DNA of 64,000 nt, taken from an uncultured Prevotellaceae bacterium. Lineage in GTDB: Bacteria > Bacteroidota > Bacteroidia > Bacteroidales > Bacteroidaceae. Under the pieces are notes generated by a model. The model saw nothing but the letters and a program-made list of their open reading frames with translations. It ran no database searches and was not told the DNA's origin. Below, one piece after another: positions 45,074 through 53,220 of the stretch. The position numbers and the translations under genes are program-made. Positions within the stretch are counted from its first letter, which is position 1; each line of letters starts with the position of its first letter. The stretch is from positions 1 through 64,000 of the forward strand of contig ONHN01000003.1 in NCBI GenBank assembly GCA_900317635.1, read 5' to 3'.

Positions 45074-45697
45074 ATGAAGAAGAAACTATTATATAGCCTG
45101 CTTGTCGCCCTCTGCGGTCTGCAAACAACGTATGCGCAAGAGGCAACGTTGCGTCTCGCCGATTGCGCGGGAGGTTGTGCGCTCACGATAGGCGCGCAGG
45201 TAGCGGGCCAGTACGTATCGTTCCAAATGGACATCGTTGCGCCAGGGGGCTGTCGCTTGGAAAAGGCCGAGTCCGCTGCTGCTTATGCCTCGCTCAACTT
45301 GCAGGCAGCCACGTTGCAAAACGGACTGGTGCGCATGGCAGCCTATACCGACAATGCCTTGCGGCTTGAGTTCGATGGCTCCGACGTTTTCACCGTGCAG
45401 TTTCAAGGTGTGCCCGCCAATGCTTCCACGTTCACCCTCAAAAACATTCGCTTCGCAGCCGCCGACGGCACCGAAACATTGTTGCCGCCCGTGTCGGTAA
45501 CGTATCAAGGCACTTCGCCACAGCCAACCCCCTACGACCTTAACGGCGATGGAGCTGTCAACGTGGGTGACGTGACGACCCTGGTCAACATGATATTGGG
45601 CAAAACAGCCCTTCTCAACGGTGCCGACCTCAACAGCGACGGCTCCGTGAACGTGGGCGACGTCACTACGCTCGTCAATCGAATTTTGGGGAAGTAA
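45074..45697 (+). CDS. Small secreted cohesin-like protein with C-terminal dockerin
   Basis: This 207-residue protein has a signal peptide (KKKLLYSLLVALCGLQTTYA) and one beta-rich domain (about 22-145) with the hydrophobic pattern of a cohesin, for example GLVRMAAYTDNALRLEFDG and ASTFTLKNIRFA. It ends in a type I dockerin: DLNGDGAVNVGDVTTLVN and DLNSDGSVNVGDVTTLVN, then RILGK. The dockerin is almost the same as that of the M6 protease at 21130. A protein holding both partners on one chain could form chains or anchor other dockerin proteins. This is inferred from domain content. Confidence 0.78.
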   Translation: MKKKLLYSLLVALCGLQTTYAQEATLRLADCAGGCALTIGAQVAGQYVSFQMDIVAPGGCRLEKAESAAAYASLNLQAATLQNGLVRMAAYTDNALRLEFDGSDVFTVQFQGVPANASTFTLKNIRFAAADGTETLLPPVSVTYQGTSPQPTPYDLNGDGAVNVGDVTTLVNMILGKTALLNGADLNSDGSVNVGDVTTLVNRILGK

Positions 45698-45730
45698 GGC
45701 GAGGGGGTGAGCAGTATTTTGGCGTAGCCC

Positions 45731-45928
45731 CTTGGGAGCGCGGGCGCCTCGCCCGCAGAAGTATGGGACGCATGCGTCTCGCCTGCACCCTAATCGCTGC
45801 AATAGCAGCGAAGCATTTCTTTTATCGCTAACCTTCGCTGCTTTAGCAGCGATTAGTGCGGGCGAGGCGCCCGCGCTCCCAGGGTGGCTACGCCGTCGTT
45901 GGGTGCGGGCGAGGCGCCCGCGCTCCCA
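45731..45928. repeat. Second palindromic GGGAGCGCGGGCGCC element
   Basis: CTTGGGAGCGCGGGCGCCTC at 45731 is matched in inverse at about 45857-45883, with inner AATCGCTGC/GCAGCGATT arms as at 37758. An extra GGGACGCATGCGTCTCGCCTG insert (about 45765-45785) distinguishes it. A half copy follows at 45903-45928. It lies between the small cohesin gene and the promoter repeats. Confidence 0.75.
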
Positions 45929-45944
45929 TGCCTTCACGCTCACC

Positions 45945-46182
45945 TTGCACTATCTTTGCTTTGCGAAGATAGGCTGCGGCTCGGAAAAGCTAAAGCAAGC
46001 TTTGCTTTTTGCTCACCTTGCACTACTTTGCTTCGCGAAGATAGGCTGCGGCTCGGAAAAGCTAAAGCAAGCTTTGCTTTTCGCTCGCCTTGCACTACTT
46101 TGCTTTGCGAAGATAGGCTGCACCTCGGCAAAGAAAAACAAGCGAGCTTGCTTTTCTTTGCGCTCAGTTTGCACTATCTTTG
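45945..46182 (+). repeat. Four ~73-bp repeats, each with a promoter-like TTGCACTAnCTTTGC
   Basis: TTGCACTAnCTTTGC starts at 45945, 46018, 46090 and 46169, so units are 73, 72 and 79 bases long. Each unit also carries GCGAAGATAGGCTGC and AAGCAAGCTTTGC. TATCTTTG or TACTTTG in each unit resembles the Bacteroidetes -7 box, with the last (46175-46182) nearest the riboswitch. Together they form a candidate multi-promoter leader for the thiamine operon. Confidence 0.7.
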
Positions 46183-46199
46183 CCCACGAAAAGGATTTT

Positions 46200-46274
46200 A
46201 GGGGTGCCCCGCCGACTTCGGCAGGCTGAGAGCATACCCTCAACAACTGATCGGGACAATTCCCGCGTAGCGAA
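46200..46274 (+). promoter_or_regulatory. TPP (thiamine pyrophosphate) riboswitch
   Basis: AGGGGTGCCCC, then GGCTGAGAGCATACCCTC, then ACTGATCGGGACAATTCCCG and CGTAGCGAA reproduce the conserved THI-box core (GGGGTGC...GGCTGAGA...ACCC...CTGATC.GGATAATNCC.GCGTAGGGAA). The receptor start codon lies only 15 bases after it, so control is probably on translation or via a nearby stop of transcription. Binding of TPP would switch the uptake genes off. Confidence 0.93.
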
Positions 46275-46288
46275 AAATCTCTTAACGT

Positions 46289-48556
46289 ATGAGAACCACA
46301 TTCTTTTTGGGTGCGGCCTTAGTGGGGTGCACCAACCTCTTAGCGCAGTCCGACACGTTGCAGACAGAGCAATTGTCGGAAGCCGTAGTTCATGCCACGC
46401 GTGCCACACGCACCACGCCGATGGCTTACACCAACATTACGAAGGAAACGCTCGCCCGCGTCAACTTCGGACAGGACATCCCCTACCTGTTGAGTGCCAC
46501 GCCCAGCGTGACGATGTCGAGCGATGGCGGTGCGGGCATAGGCTATACCTATCTTCGCATTCGTGGTATCGACCCTACGCGCATCAACGTTACCAACAAT
46601 GGTATTCCGCTGAACGATGCCGAGTCGAACTCGTTGTATTGGGTCAACATGGGCGACTTCGCTTCTTCTATAGGTGGCGTGCAGGTGCAGCGCGGCGTTG
46701 GTACGAGCACCATTGGTAGCGGTGCCTTCGGTGCAAGCGTGAACATGCAAACCGAACCTATCTCGCCCAAAGCTTTTATGCAGTTTGACGGCTCTGTGGG
46801 TAGCTACGGAACACACAAGGAGTCGTTGCAATTCTCAACGGGCCGTCTCGGCGGGCATTGGGGCTTGAGCGGACGCCTGTCGCACATAGCTACCGACGGC
46901 TACATCGACCGCGCATCGGTTCGCCTCAACTCCTACTTCCTGCAAGCAGGATATTTTGGAGATAAGACCGAGGTGAAATTCATCACTTTCAACGGGGCCG
47001 AACGCACCTACCACGCCTGGGACTACGCCACACGCGACGATATGGAGGCCTACGGCCGAACGTATAACCCGTGCGGTAAGTATAAGGATGCTAACGGCAA
47101 CACGCTCTACTATCCCGACCAGATAGATAGCTACAACCAGCAGCACTATCAGCTCTTGTGGACCCAACGCTTCCTGCCCGAACTGACCTTAAATGCGGCC
47201 CTGCACTATACGCGCGGCGGCGGCTACTACGAGCAGATGAAGACAAACCGTAAGCTCTACGAGTACGGCCTCGAACCCTTTAGTTATCGGACGGCCGATG
47301 ACGAAGAGATTATCAGCAAAAGTCGTGCCGACCTTGTGCGCCGTAAGTACAGCGAAGCCGACTTCTACGGCACCGTCGTCTCGTTGCAGTATAAGAAAGA
47401 CAAGTGGGAGGCCATCCTTGGCGGCGGTTGGAACAAGTACGATGGCGTTCACCACGGCAAGGTGCTTTGGGTGAGGAACTACCTTGGCGACATCAACGCC
47501 CTTCAGCCCTACTATCGCAACTTCGCCCACAAGCAAGACGCCAACGTCTTCGGCCGCGTGGAGTATGCCTTTATGCGCAACCTGACGGCATACGCCGACT
47601 TGCAATATCGCTACGTACACTATGACATGTACGGCCCATGCGACGAATGGTACGGCCCTAAAGACCCCGTTGTCTTTAATTTCCACAACACCTTCCACTT
47701 CTTCAATCCGAAGGTGGGCCTTTATTATAGGATCACGCCCCACCACGACCTTTATGCCTCGTACGCGATGGCCCACAAAGAGCCTACGCGCAACGACTAT
47801 GAAGCCGCCGTATGGAGTCAGACGCCTCGCGCAGAGCGCTTAAACGATTTCGAGTTGGGCTATAAATTTAGGAGCGAACGCTTCTCGGCGGTCGTCAACT
47901 TCTACTATATGCTCTATAAAGACCAGTTCGTGCAGACTGGCGAGCAGGACAAGAATGGTGAATTTATTATGCAAAACGTGGGCAACAGCTACCGTCGCGG
48001 CGTAGAACTGGCTTTAGACTGGAAACCCCTCGACTGGCTGCGCTGGCATGGCAACCTGACGTGGAGTCACAACCGCATTAAGGACTACCACGTCATCCTC
48101 GACGACACCGCACAGCCCTTCAACCTGGGCAATACGCCCATATCCTATAGCCCGAGCCTCATCTTTAATAATATCTTCTCCTTCAAGTGGAAGGGCCTTT
48201 CGGCCGCCGTGCATACGCAATACGTGGGTAAGCAATACATGACCAATACGGGTTTTGAAAGTTATAACGAAGGAACGCGCGACGTGTCGCTGCTGCTGGA
48301 TCCTTATTGCACCACCAACCTCGACCTCTCTTATACCTTTACGTGTATTCCTCGAGTGAAATCGCTGACGCTTGGCGTTGCTGTTTTCAACCTTTTCAAC
48401 GCGAAGTATGAGAGTAACGGCGCAGCCTACACGTGCGTCAAGAGCAACGGACAAGGAGGGGCTATGGCCTATCAAGACGACGACTGGAATAGCTACGCTG
48501 TCTTTGCGGCTCAAGCACCCACGAATTTCCTCTTCCACCTCTCTATTCGCTTCTAA
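46289..48556 (+). CDS. TonB-dependent outer-membrane receptor, probably for thiamine
   Basis: 755 residues. A signal peptide (RTTFFLGAALVGCTNLLAQ) precedes a plug domain (about 30-160: LSEAVVHATRATRTT, YLRIRGIDPTRINVTNNGIP, VQVQRGVGTSTIGSGAFG) and a 22-strand barrel ending in FLFHLSIRF. No N-terminal carboxypeptidase-like domain, unlike many Bacteroidetes SusC proteins. Specificity follows from context: a TPP riboswitch upstream and pnuT downstream. The 3' neighbour starts 18 bases later. Confidence 0.9.
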   Translation: MRTTFFLGAALVGCTNLLAQSDTLQTEQLSEAVVHATRATRTTPMAYTNITKETLARVNFGQDIPYLLSATPSVTMSSDGGAGIGYTYLRIRGIDPTRINVTNNGIPLNDAESNSLYWVNMGDFASSIGGVQVQRGVGTSTIGSGAFGASVNMQTEPISPKAFMQFDGSVGSYGTHKESLQFSTGRLGGHWGLSGRLSHIATDGYIDRASVRLNSYFLQAGYFGDKTEVKFITFNGAERTYHAWDYATRDDMEAYGRTYNPCGKYKDANGNTLYYPDQIDSYNQQHYQLLWTQRFLPELTLNAALHYTRGGGYYEQMKTNRKLYEYGLEPFSYRTADDEEIISKSRADLVRRKYSEADFYGTVVSLQYKKDKWEAILGGGWNKYDGVHHGKVLWVRNYLGDINALQPYYRNFAHKQDANVFGRVEYAFMRNLTAYADLQYRYVHYDMYGPCDEWYGPKDPVVFNFHNTFHFFNPKVGLYYRITPHHDLYASYAMAHKEPTRNDYEAAVWSQTPRAERLNDFELGYKFRSERFSAVVNFYYMLYKDQFVQTGEQDKNGEFIMQNVGNSYRRGVELALDWKPLDWLRWHGNLTWSHNRIKDYHVILDDTAQPFNLGNTPISYSPSLIFNNIFSFKWKGLSAAVHTQYVGKQYMTNTGFESYNEGTRDVSLLLDPYCTTNLDLSYTFTCIPRVKSLTLGVAVFNLFNAKYESNGAAYTCVKSNGQGGAMAYQDDDWNSYAVFAAQAPTNFLFHLSIRF

Positions 48557-48574
48557 CGCTGCAAGACCTTCGGA

Positions 48575-49171
48575 ATGGAAACACTGACGTTGCTTGACCT
48601 TACTGGTACGCTGTTCGGGCTCTTGTATCTTTACTTAGAGTATCGAGCCAGTATTCACTTGTGGGTTGTCAGCATGGTGATGCCCGCCATCGACCTCTTC
48701 GTCTACTACCAAGCAGGTCTTTATGCCGACTTTGGCATGGCTATCTACTACCTGCTGGCCGCCGTCTACGGATGGGCTGTTTGGGCTCGCAAGAAACCTG
48801 CTGAAAGTGTCGATGAAAAGGGAGGAAATAGTGCAGAGCTTGCTATTACGCACACGCCGCTCCGCGTAGCCCTTATGTTAGGTGCTCTGTTTCTTGTGTT
48901 GTGGGTCGCGATGTACTACGTGCTATCGCGCTTCACCGACAGCACCGTTCCCCTGACCGACAGCTTTGGCAACTCGCTCTCCATCATCGCGCTGTGGATG
49001 CTGGCAAGGAAATACGTTGAGCAGTGGCTCGTCTGGTTTGTGGTGGATGCCCTGTTCTTCGTGCTCTACATCCATAAGGGCGTTCCCTTTCACGGTTGCC
49101 TCTACGGGTTCTATACGGTGATGGCCATTGTGGGCTATTGGAAGTGGTTGCAGATGATGAAAGCGCAGTAG
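48575..49171 (+). CDS. pnuT: PnuT-type thiamine transporter (PnuC family)
   Basis: A 198-residue inner-membrane carrier with seven or so helices. Family features include the LDLTGTLFGLLYLYLEYR start, aromatic AVYGWAVW (about 65-73) and WLVWFVVDALFFVLYIHKG (about 149-167). PnuC proteins carry nicotinamide riboside or related vitamins. The branch downstream of TPP riboswitches carries thiamine, and this context makes thiamine the best call. A thiamine pyrophosphokinase gene, often third in such operons, is not present here. A terminator follows. Confidence 0.83.
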   Translation: METLTLLDLTGTLFGLLYLYLEYRASIHLWVVSMVMPAIDLFVYYQAGLYADFGMAIYYLLAAVYGWAVWARKKPAESVDEKGGNSAELAITHTPLRVALMLGALFLVLWVAMYYVLSRFTDSTVPLTDSFGNSLSIIALWMLARKYVEQWLVWFVVDALFFVLYIHKGVPFHGCLYGFYTVMAIVGYWKWLQMMKAQ

Positions 49172-49214
49172 GCTATAACGGCCAACCAGCCAATAGCACT
49201 CTCAAACTTTATTT

Positions 49215-49249
49215 GTGCATTTCGCCTTATAGGCGGAGTGCACTTTTTT
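49215..49249 (+). terminator. Terminator of the thiamine uptake operon
   Basis: GTGCA...CGCCT and AGGCG..GTGCAC form an interrupted stem with loop TAT (49215-49243), followed by TTTTTT. Confidence 0.75.
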
Positions 49250-49261
49250 CTTTCACAAAAA

Positions 49262-49293
49262 TTTGCAGTATACGCCCGAAAGCGCTATATTTG
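49262..49293 (+). promoter_or_regulatory. Promoter of the polysaccharide locus, with long leader
   Basis: TTTG at 49262-49265 and TATATTTG at 49286-49293 are exactly 20 bases apart. The first gene starts only at 49513, leaving a leader of about 210 bases that includes the small stem AACGCT/AGCGTT (49445-49464). Confidence 0.7.
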
Positions 49294-49512
49294 CACCGCT
49301 TGCCTATAATCAAAAAGCATTTGGAAATCCATAGGCTCCAGCATTTATTACTTTGTTTGTGCTTGCAATGCGCTACGTTTCAGGACCTTACGCGCGTTGT
49401 AGGGAGCTAAAGTATTTCCTTTTGCGCTCAAAATGGTAGCCTTTAACGCTTCGTTATTAGCGTTGTTTGCGGCATCGTCGTTTGCGTTTTAAACATTCCA
49501 AACGAATTGTTT

Positions 49513-50637
49513 ATGCAGGTTTTTGGCGTAGTTTTGTTCACGGCCATTGTGGGTGGCTTACTGTCGCTTGCTTTGCTGTGGGTTATCCTGTACCTTGCCT
49601 ACAAATACAAAGTTTTTGACCCCATTGGCGAACGCCACGTCCACACGGTCGATGTGCCGCGTCTGGGCGGATTGGCCTTCGTGCCAGCCATCCTGATGAG
49701 CTTCGGCCTTGCCGTGGTATGTGCCCCTTTACTTGGCGCGGGTTCGGCGTTTGAAGGCGTTGATGCAAGGACGACGTGGCTGGTTGTGGCAGCCCTTGTT
49801 TTGATGTATATTCAAGGAGCCGCCGACGACTTGAAGAACCTTGACTATAAGCTGAAGTTCCTGTGTCAGTTCCTTTCGGCGGGCATCTTGGTGTATGCTG
49901 GCGTGCGGGTGGACGATTTTATGGGACTTTTTGGCTTTGATGCCCTTCCCCTTTGGGCCTCGATCGTCTTCTCCTTCAGCGTTGTCGTGTTTATTATCAA
50001 TGCGCTTAACCTAATAGACGGCATAGACGGCCTAAGCTCAGGGCTCATCGCGGTGTTCAGCTGTCTGTTTGGTGGGTTGTTCATCGTCTCGCGCGATGTG
50101 GTTTCACTCTGTTTAGCCGTGGGTGCTGTGGGCGTTGTTGTGCCGTTTTATATCTTCAACGTCTTTGGCAGTTCAGCGCGCCGCACCAAGATTTTTATGG
50201 GTGATTGTGGCAGCCAGAGTTTAGGGCTGCTGATGGCCTATTTTGCGTTGCGGGGTTGGTCGTACGACACGATGCCCTACAACCCCTTGGTTTATGGCTT
50301 TGCCATTTTGCTGGTACCGAGTTTCGACGTGGTGCGCGTGATGGCAGGGCGCATTCTTCGCGGCAATCATCCATTTCATGCCGACAAGACCCACATCCAC
50401 CATAAGTTTCTCGCCTTAGGCTTCAGCCATCGCGCCGCTCGCGGTGCAATCATCGCTATGGCGTTGTGCTTTTATTTCTTGACTATTTGGCTGGATAGAG
50501 CCGTGGGCGTTACGTGGATGGTGGTAGTTGATGTGGCCGTTTGGTGCGGACTGCAAAGTCTGTTGAACTTTTGGCTGCGGCAAAAGGGTTCCACCTATTT
50601 CGTTGAGGCGAGGAAGTCCAATAGGAAGACCACGTAG
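49513..50637 (+). CDS. WecA/MraY-like polyprenyl-phosphate sugar-1-phosphate transferase
   Basis: A polytopic membrane enzyme of 374 residues that loads the first sugar phosphate onto undecaprenyl phosphate. ATG 49513 was chosen; a TTG two codons upstream is less likely. Motifs: the AADDLKNLDYKLKF segment (about 100-113) with the Mg-binding Asp pair, NALNLIDGIDGLSSGL (about 160-175), FMGDCGSQSLGL (about 230), and the cytoplasmic HADKTHIHHKFLALGFSH loop (about 292-309) typical of the WecA/TagO branch rather than MraY. It opens the locus, consistent with GlcNAc-1-P transfer. Confidence 0.88.
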   Translation: MQVFGVVLFTAIVGGLLSLALLWVILYLAYKYKVFDPIGERHVHTVDVPRLGGLAFVPAILMSFGLAVVCAPLLGAGSAFEGVDARTTWLVVAALVLMYIQGAADDLKNLDYKLKFLCQFLSAGILVYAGVRVDDFMGLFGFDALPLWASIVFSFSVVVFIINALNLIDGIDGLSSGLIAVFSCLFGGLFIVSRDVVSLCLAVGAVGVVVPFYIFNVFGSSARRTKIFMGDCGSQSLGLLMAYFALRGWSYDTMPYNPLVYGFAILLVPSFDVVRVMAGRILRGNHPFHADKTHIHHKFLALGFSHRAARGAIIAMALCFYFLTIWLDRAVGVTWMVVVDVAVWCGLQSLLNFWLRQKGSTYFVEARKSNRKTT

Positions 50638-50686
50638 CCTCCCGCCTTTACTCTTGATAACATTTACAACAAAATCATACGACAAG

Positions 50687-51844
50687 ATGAAGAAAGTAAT
50701 GCTTGTTTTCGGAACACGTCCTGAAGCCATCAAGATGGCTCCGCTCGTGAAAGAGTTCCAGCGTCGCAAAGACGAGTTTGAAACCATTGTATGCCTTACG
50801 GGTCAGCACCGCGAGATGTTGGACCAAGTAATGGACATCTTCAACATTCAAGGCGACTACGACTTGAACATTATGAAGCAAGGTCAGGACTTGTACGACG
50901 TGACGGCTCGCGTGTTGGTGGGCATGCGCGACGTGTTGCGCGAGGTGAAGCCCGACGTGGTACTTGTGCATGGCGACACCACGACGAGCACCGCCGCCGC
51001 GTTGGCAGCTTTCTATCAGCAAATACCCGTTGGCCACGTGGAAGCTGGGCTACGCACGCACAACATCTACAGCCCGTGGCCCGAGGAAATGAACCGTCAG
51101 TTGACGGGCCGCATCGCTACTTACCACTTTGCTCCCACCTCCCTCTCGCGCCAGAACCTGCTGCAAGAGAACGTGGCCGATGACAGCATCACCGTGACGG
51201 GCAACACCGTCATCGATGCCCTCTACTGGGTGGTTGATAAAATCAAGGGCGATGCCAACCTCAACGGCGAATTGGCCCAGCTCCTGCGAAAAGCTGGCTA
51301 CGACACCACGCGCCTCGATGGCGGCGCGCGCCGGCTGGTACTCATCACGGGCCACCGCCGCGAGAACTTCGGTGAAGGCTTCATCAATATGTGCACGGCG
51401 ATTAAAGACCTGACCGAGCGTTATCCAGGTGTCGACTTCGTTTATCCGATGCACCTCAACCCCAACGTGCGTGGAGCCATACGCCAAGTGTTTGGCGAGG
51501 ATCTTCGCGGTGCAGGCGGCAACATGTTCTTCATCGAGCCGTTGGAGTACCTCAGCTTTGTCTTCTTGATGGAGAAGGCCCACATTGTGCTGACCGACAG
51601 CGGCGGCATACAAGAAGAGGCCCCAGGCTTAGGCAAGCCCGTCCTCGTGATGCGCGACACCACCGAGCGTCCCGAGGCCCTGAAAGCTGGCACCGTGAAG
51701 CTCGTGGGCACCGACTACGACAAGATCTTTGGCGAAGTGAGCCTCCTGCTCGACGACGAGGCCGCTTATGCCGAGATGAGCCACGCCGTCAACCCCTACG
51801 GCGATGGGAAGGCCTGTGGTCGCATAGCCGATAAGTTGGCATAA
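50687..51844 (+). CDS. wecB: UDP-GlcNAc 2-epimerase (non-hydrolysing)
   Basis: A 385-residue cytoplasmic enzyme that makes UDP-ManNAc from UDP-GlcNAc. ATG 50687 (MKKVMLVFGTRPEAIKMAPL) is chosen over an in-frame start at 50603 that overlaps the previous gene. The signature FGTRPEAIK, the VHGDTTTSTAAALAAFY block (about 92-108), the GHVEAGLRTHNIYSPWPEEMNR block (about 114-135) and LTDSGGIQEEAP (about 302) are all intact. Substrate is shared with the dehydrogenases downstream. Confidence 0.95.
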   Translation: MKKVMLVFGTRPEAIKMAPLVKEFQRRKDEFETIVCLTGQHREMLDQVMDIFNIQGDYDLNIMKQGQDLYDVTARVLVGMRDVLREVKPDVVLVHGDTTTSTAAALAAFYQQIPVGHVEAGLRTHNIYSPWPEEMNRQLTGRIATYHFAPTSLSRQNLLQENVADDSITVTGNTVIDALYWVVDKIKGDANLNGELAQLLRKAGYDTTRLDGGARRLVLITGHRRENFGEGFINMCTAIKDLTERYPGVDFVYPMHLNPNVRGAIRQVFGEDLRGAGGNMFFIEPLEYLSFVFLMEKAHIVLTDSGGIQEEAPGLGKPVLVMRDTTERPEALKAGTVKLVGTDYDKIFGEVSLLLDDEAAYAEMSHAVNPYGDGKACGRIADKLA

Positions 51845-51885
51845 AACTTTATAGAAGTCATAACCTTAACAACTATCTCATTACT

Positions 51886-53154
51886 ATGAAAGTGTGTCTT
51901 GTCGGGCTGGGCTACATCGGACTGCCCACCGCCCTCATCATAGCCAAACAAGGGTTTGACGTTGTTGGTGTTGACAACAACGAAGAAATCGTTGAGAAAC
52001 TTAATGCAGGCGAGGTGCACCTGTCGGAACTGAACGTAGAAGGCTTGTTACGCGAGGTCATGGCAGCAGGTAAATTCCGCGCATCGGCGCGCCCTGAAAC
52101 GGCCGATGTGTTCATTCTGAACGTGCCAACGCCCCTCAACGCTGAGCACGAACCCGATACGAGCCATCTGCGCAGTGTGACGGAGCAGATTGTTCCCTTG
52201 TTGCGCCCAGGCAACCTTTTCATTATCGAAAGTACCTGCCCCGTAGGAACTACCGACGACTTCGCCGACAGCATCTTTACGGCGCGTCCCGAACTCCGTG
52301 GTCAGGTCTTTGTGGCCTATTGTCCCGAGCGCGCCCTGCCAGGCAACCTGCTTTTCGAGTTCCGCCGTAACGACCGCATCATTGGTGGCATAGACCAAGC
52401 CTCTACGCGCCACGCCATGGACTTCTACAGCCTCCTGGTGAAAGGCAAACTCTTCCCCACGTACAGCAAGACCGCCGAGATGTGCAAACTGACGGAGAAC
52501 TGTCACCGCGACTTGCAAATAGCTTTCGCCAACGAGCTTTCCGTGATTTGCGATAAGGCGGGTGTCAACGTGTGGGACCTCATTGAGTTGGCCAACAAGC
52601 ACCCGCGCGTCAATATCCTGCAGCCAGGTTGCGGCGTGGGCGGTAAGTATATAGCCGTTGACCCCTACTACATCATTTCGAGCTTCTCCAAGGAGGCCCG
52701 ACTGTTGAAGACCGTGCGCGAGATTAACGACCTAAAGGCCGAGTATTGCGTGGCCCAAGTGCGCAACGCTATGCTGGAGTTTGAAGTCAACCACCACCGC
52801 AAACCCACCGTAGCGATGATGGGCCTGACGTATAAGCCCAACATCGACGACCTGCGCCACAGCCCAGCAAAATACATCGTCACGCAGGTGATGCAGAACT
52901 GCAACAACGCCGACATCCTCATTGCCGAGCCCAATTTGCGCGAGCACAACGTCTTTAAGCTGACAGATTTCAAAACCGCCTACGAGCGCGCCGACATTGT
53001 CGTTTTCCTCACCGCACACACGCCCTTCCTCTCGTTGCAATACCACGAGAACAAGAAAATCCTTGACTTCTGTGGCATCTTCAAAAATCGCAACACGGGC
53101 GAACTGAAGATGAAGAACTACGAACGTTCCGATGCCGAGAGTGCTTATATGTAG
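51886..53154 (+). CDS. UDP-ManNAc-dehydrogenase-like protein lacking the catalytic Cys motif
   Basis: 422 residues of the UDP-sugar dehydrogenase family. The N-terminal NAD domain (VCLVGLGYIGLPTALIIAKQ) is intact, as are the central and C-terminal domains (about 205-400). In the active site the family reads GPGVGGHCIxVDP, as does the paralogue at 58267. Here the text is GCGVGGKYIAVDP (about 248-260), with His and Cys replaced by Lys and Tyr, and one Cys five residues earlier. It is otherwise full length and in frame. It may carry out only the first oxidation, act on another substrate, or be regulatory. Confidence 0.85.
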   Translation: MKVCLVGLGYIGLPTALIIAKQGFDVVGVDNNEEIVEKLNAGEVHLSELNVEGLLREVMAAGKFRASARPETADVFILNVPTPLNAEHEPDTSHLRSVTEQIVPLLRPGNLFIIESTCPVGTTDDFADSIFTARPELRGQVFVAYCPERALPGNLLFEFRRNDRIIGGIDQASTRHAMDFYSLLVKGKLFPTYSKTAEMCKLTENCHRDLQIAFANELSVICDKAGVNVWDLIELANKHPRVNILQPGCGVGGKYIAVDPYYIISSFSKEARLLKTVREINDLKAEYCVAQVRNAMLEFEVNHHRKPTVAMMGLTYKPNIDDLRHSPAKYIVTQVMQNCNNADILIAEPNLREHNVFKLTDFKTAYERADIVVFLTAHTPFLSLQYHENKKILDFCGIFKNRNTGELKMKNYERSDAESAYM

Positions 53155-53220
53155 CTCTCAGCTCTGTCGTCTGCACACAAGAGGTTAAACGTTTAGCCAC
53201 AACCACAGAGTAACTACGAT

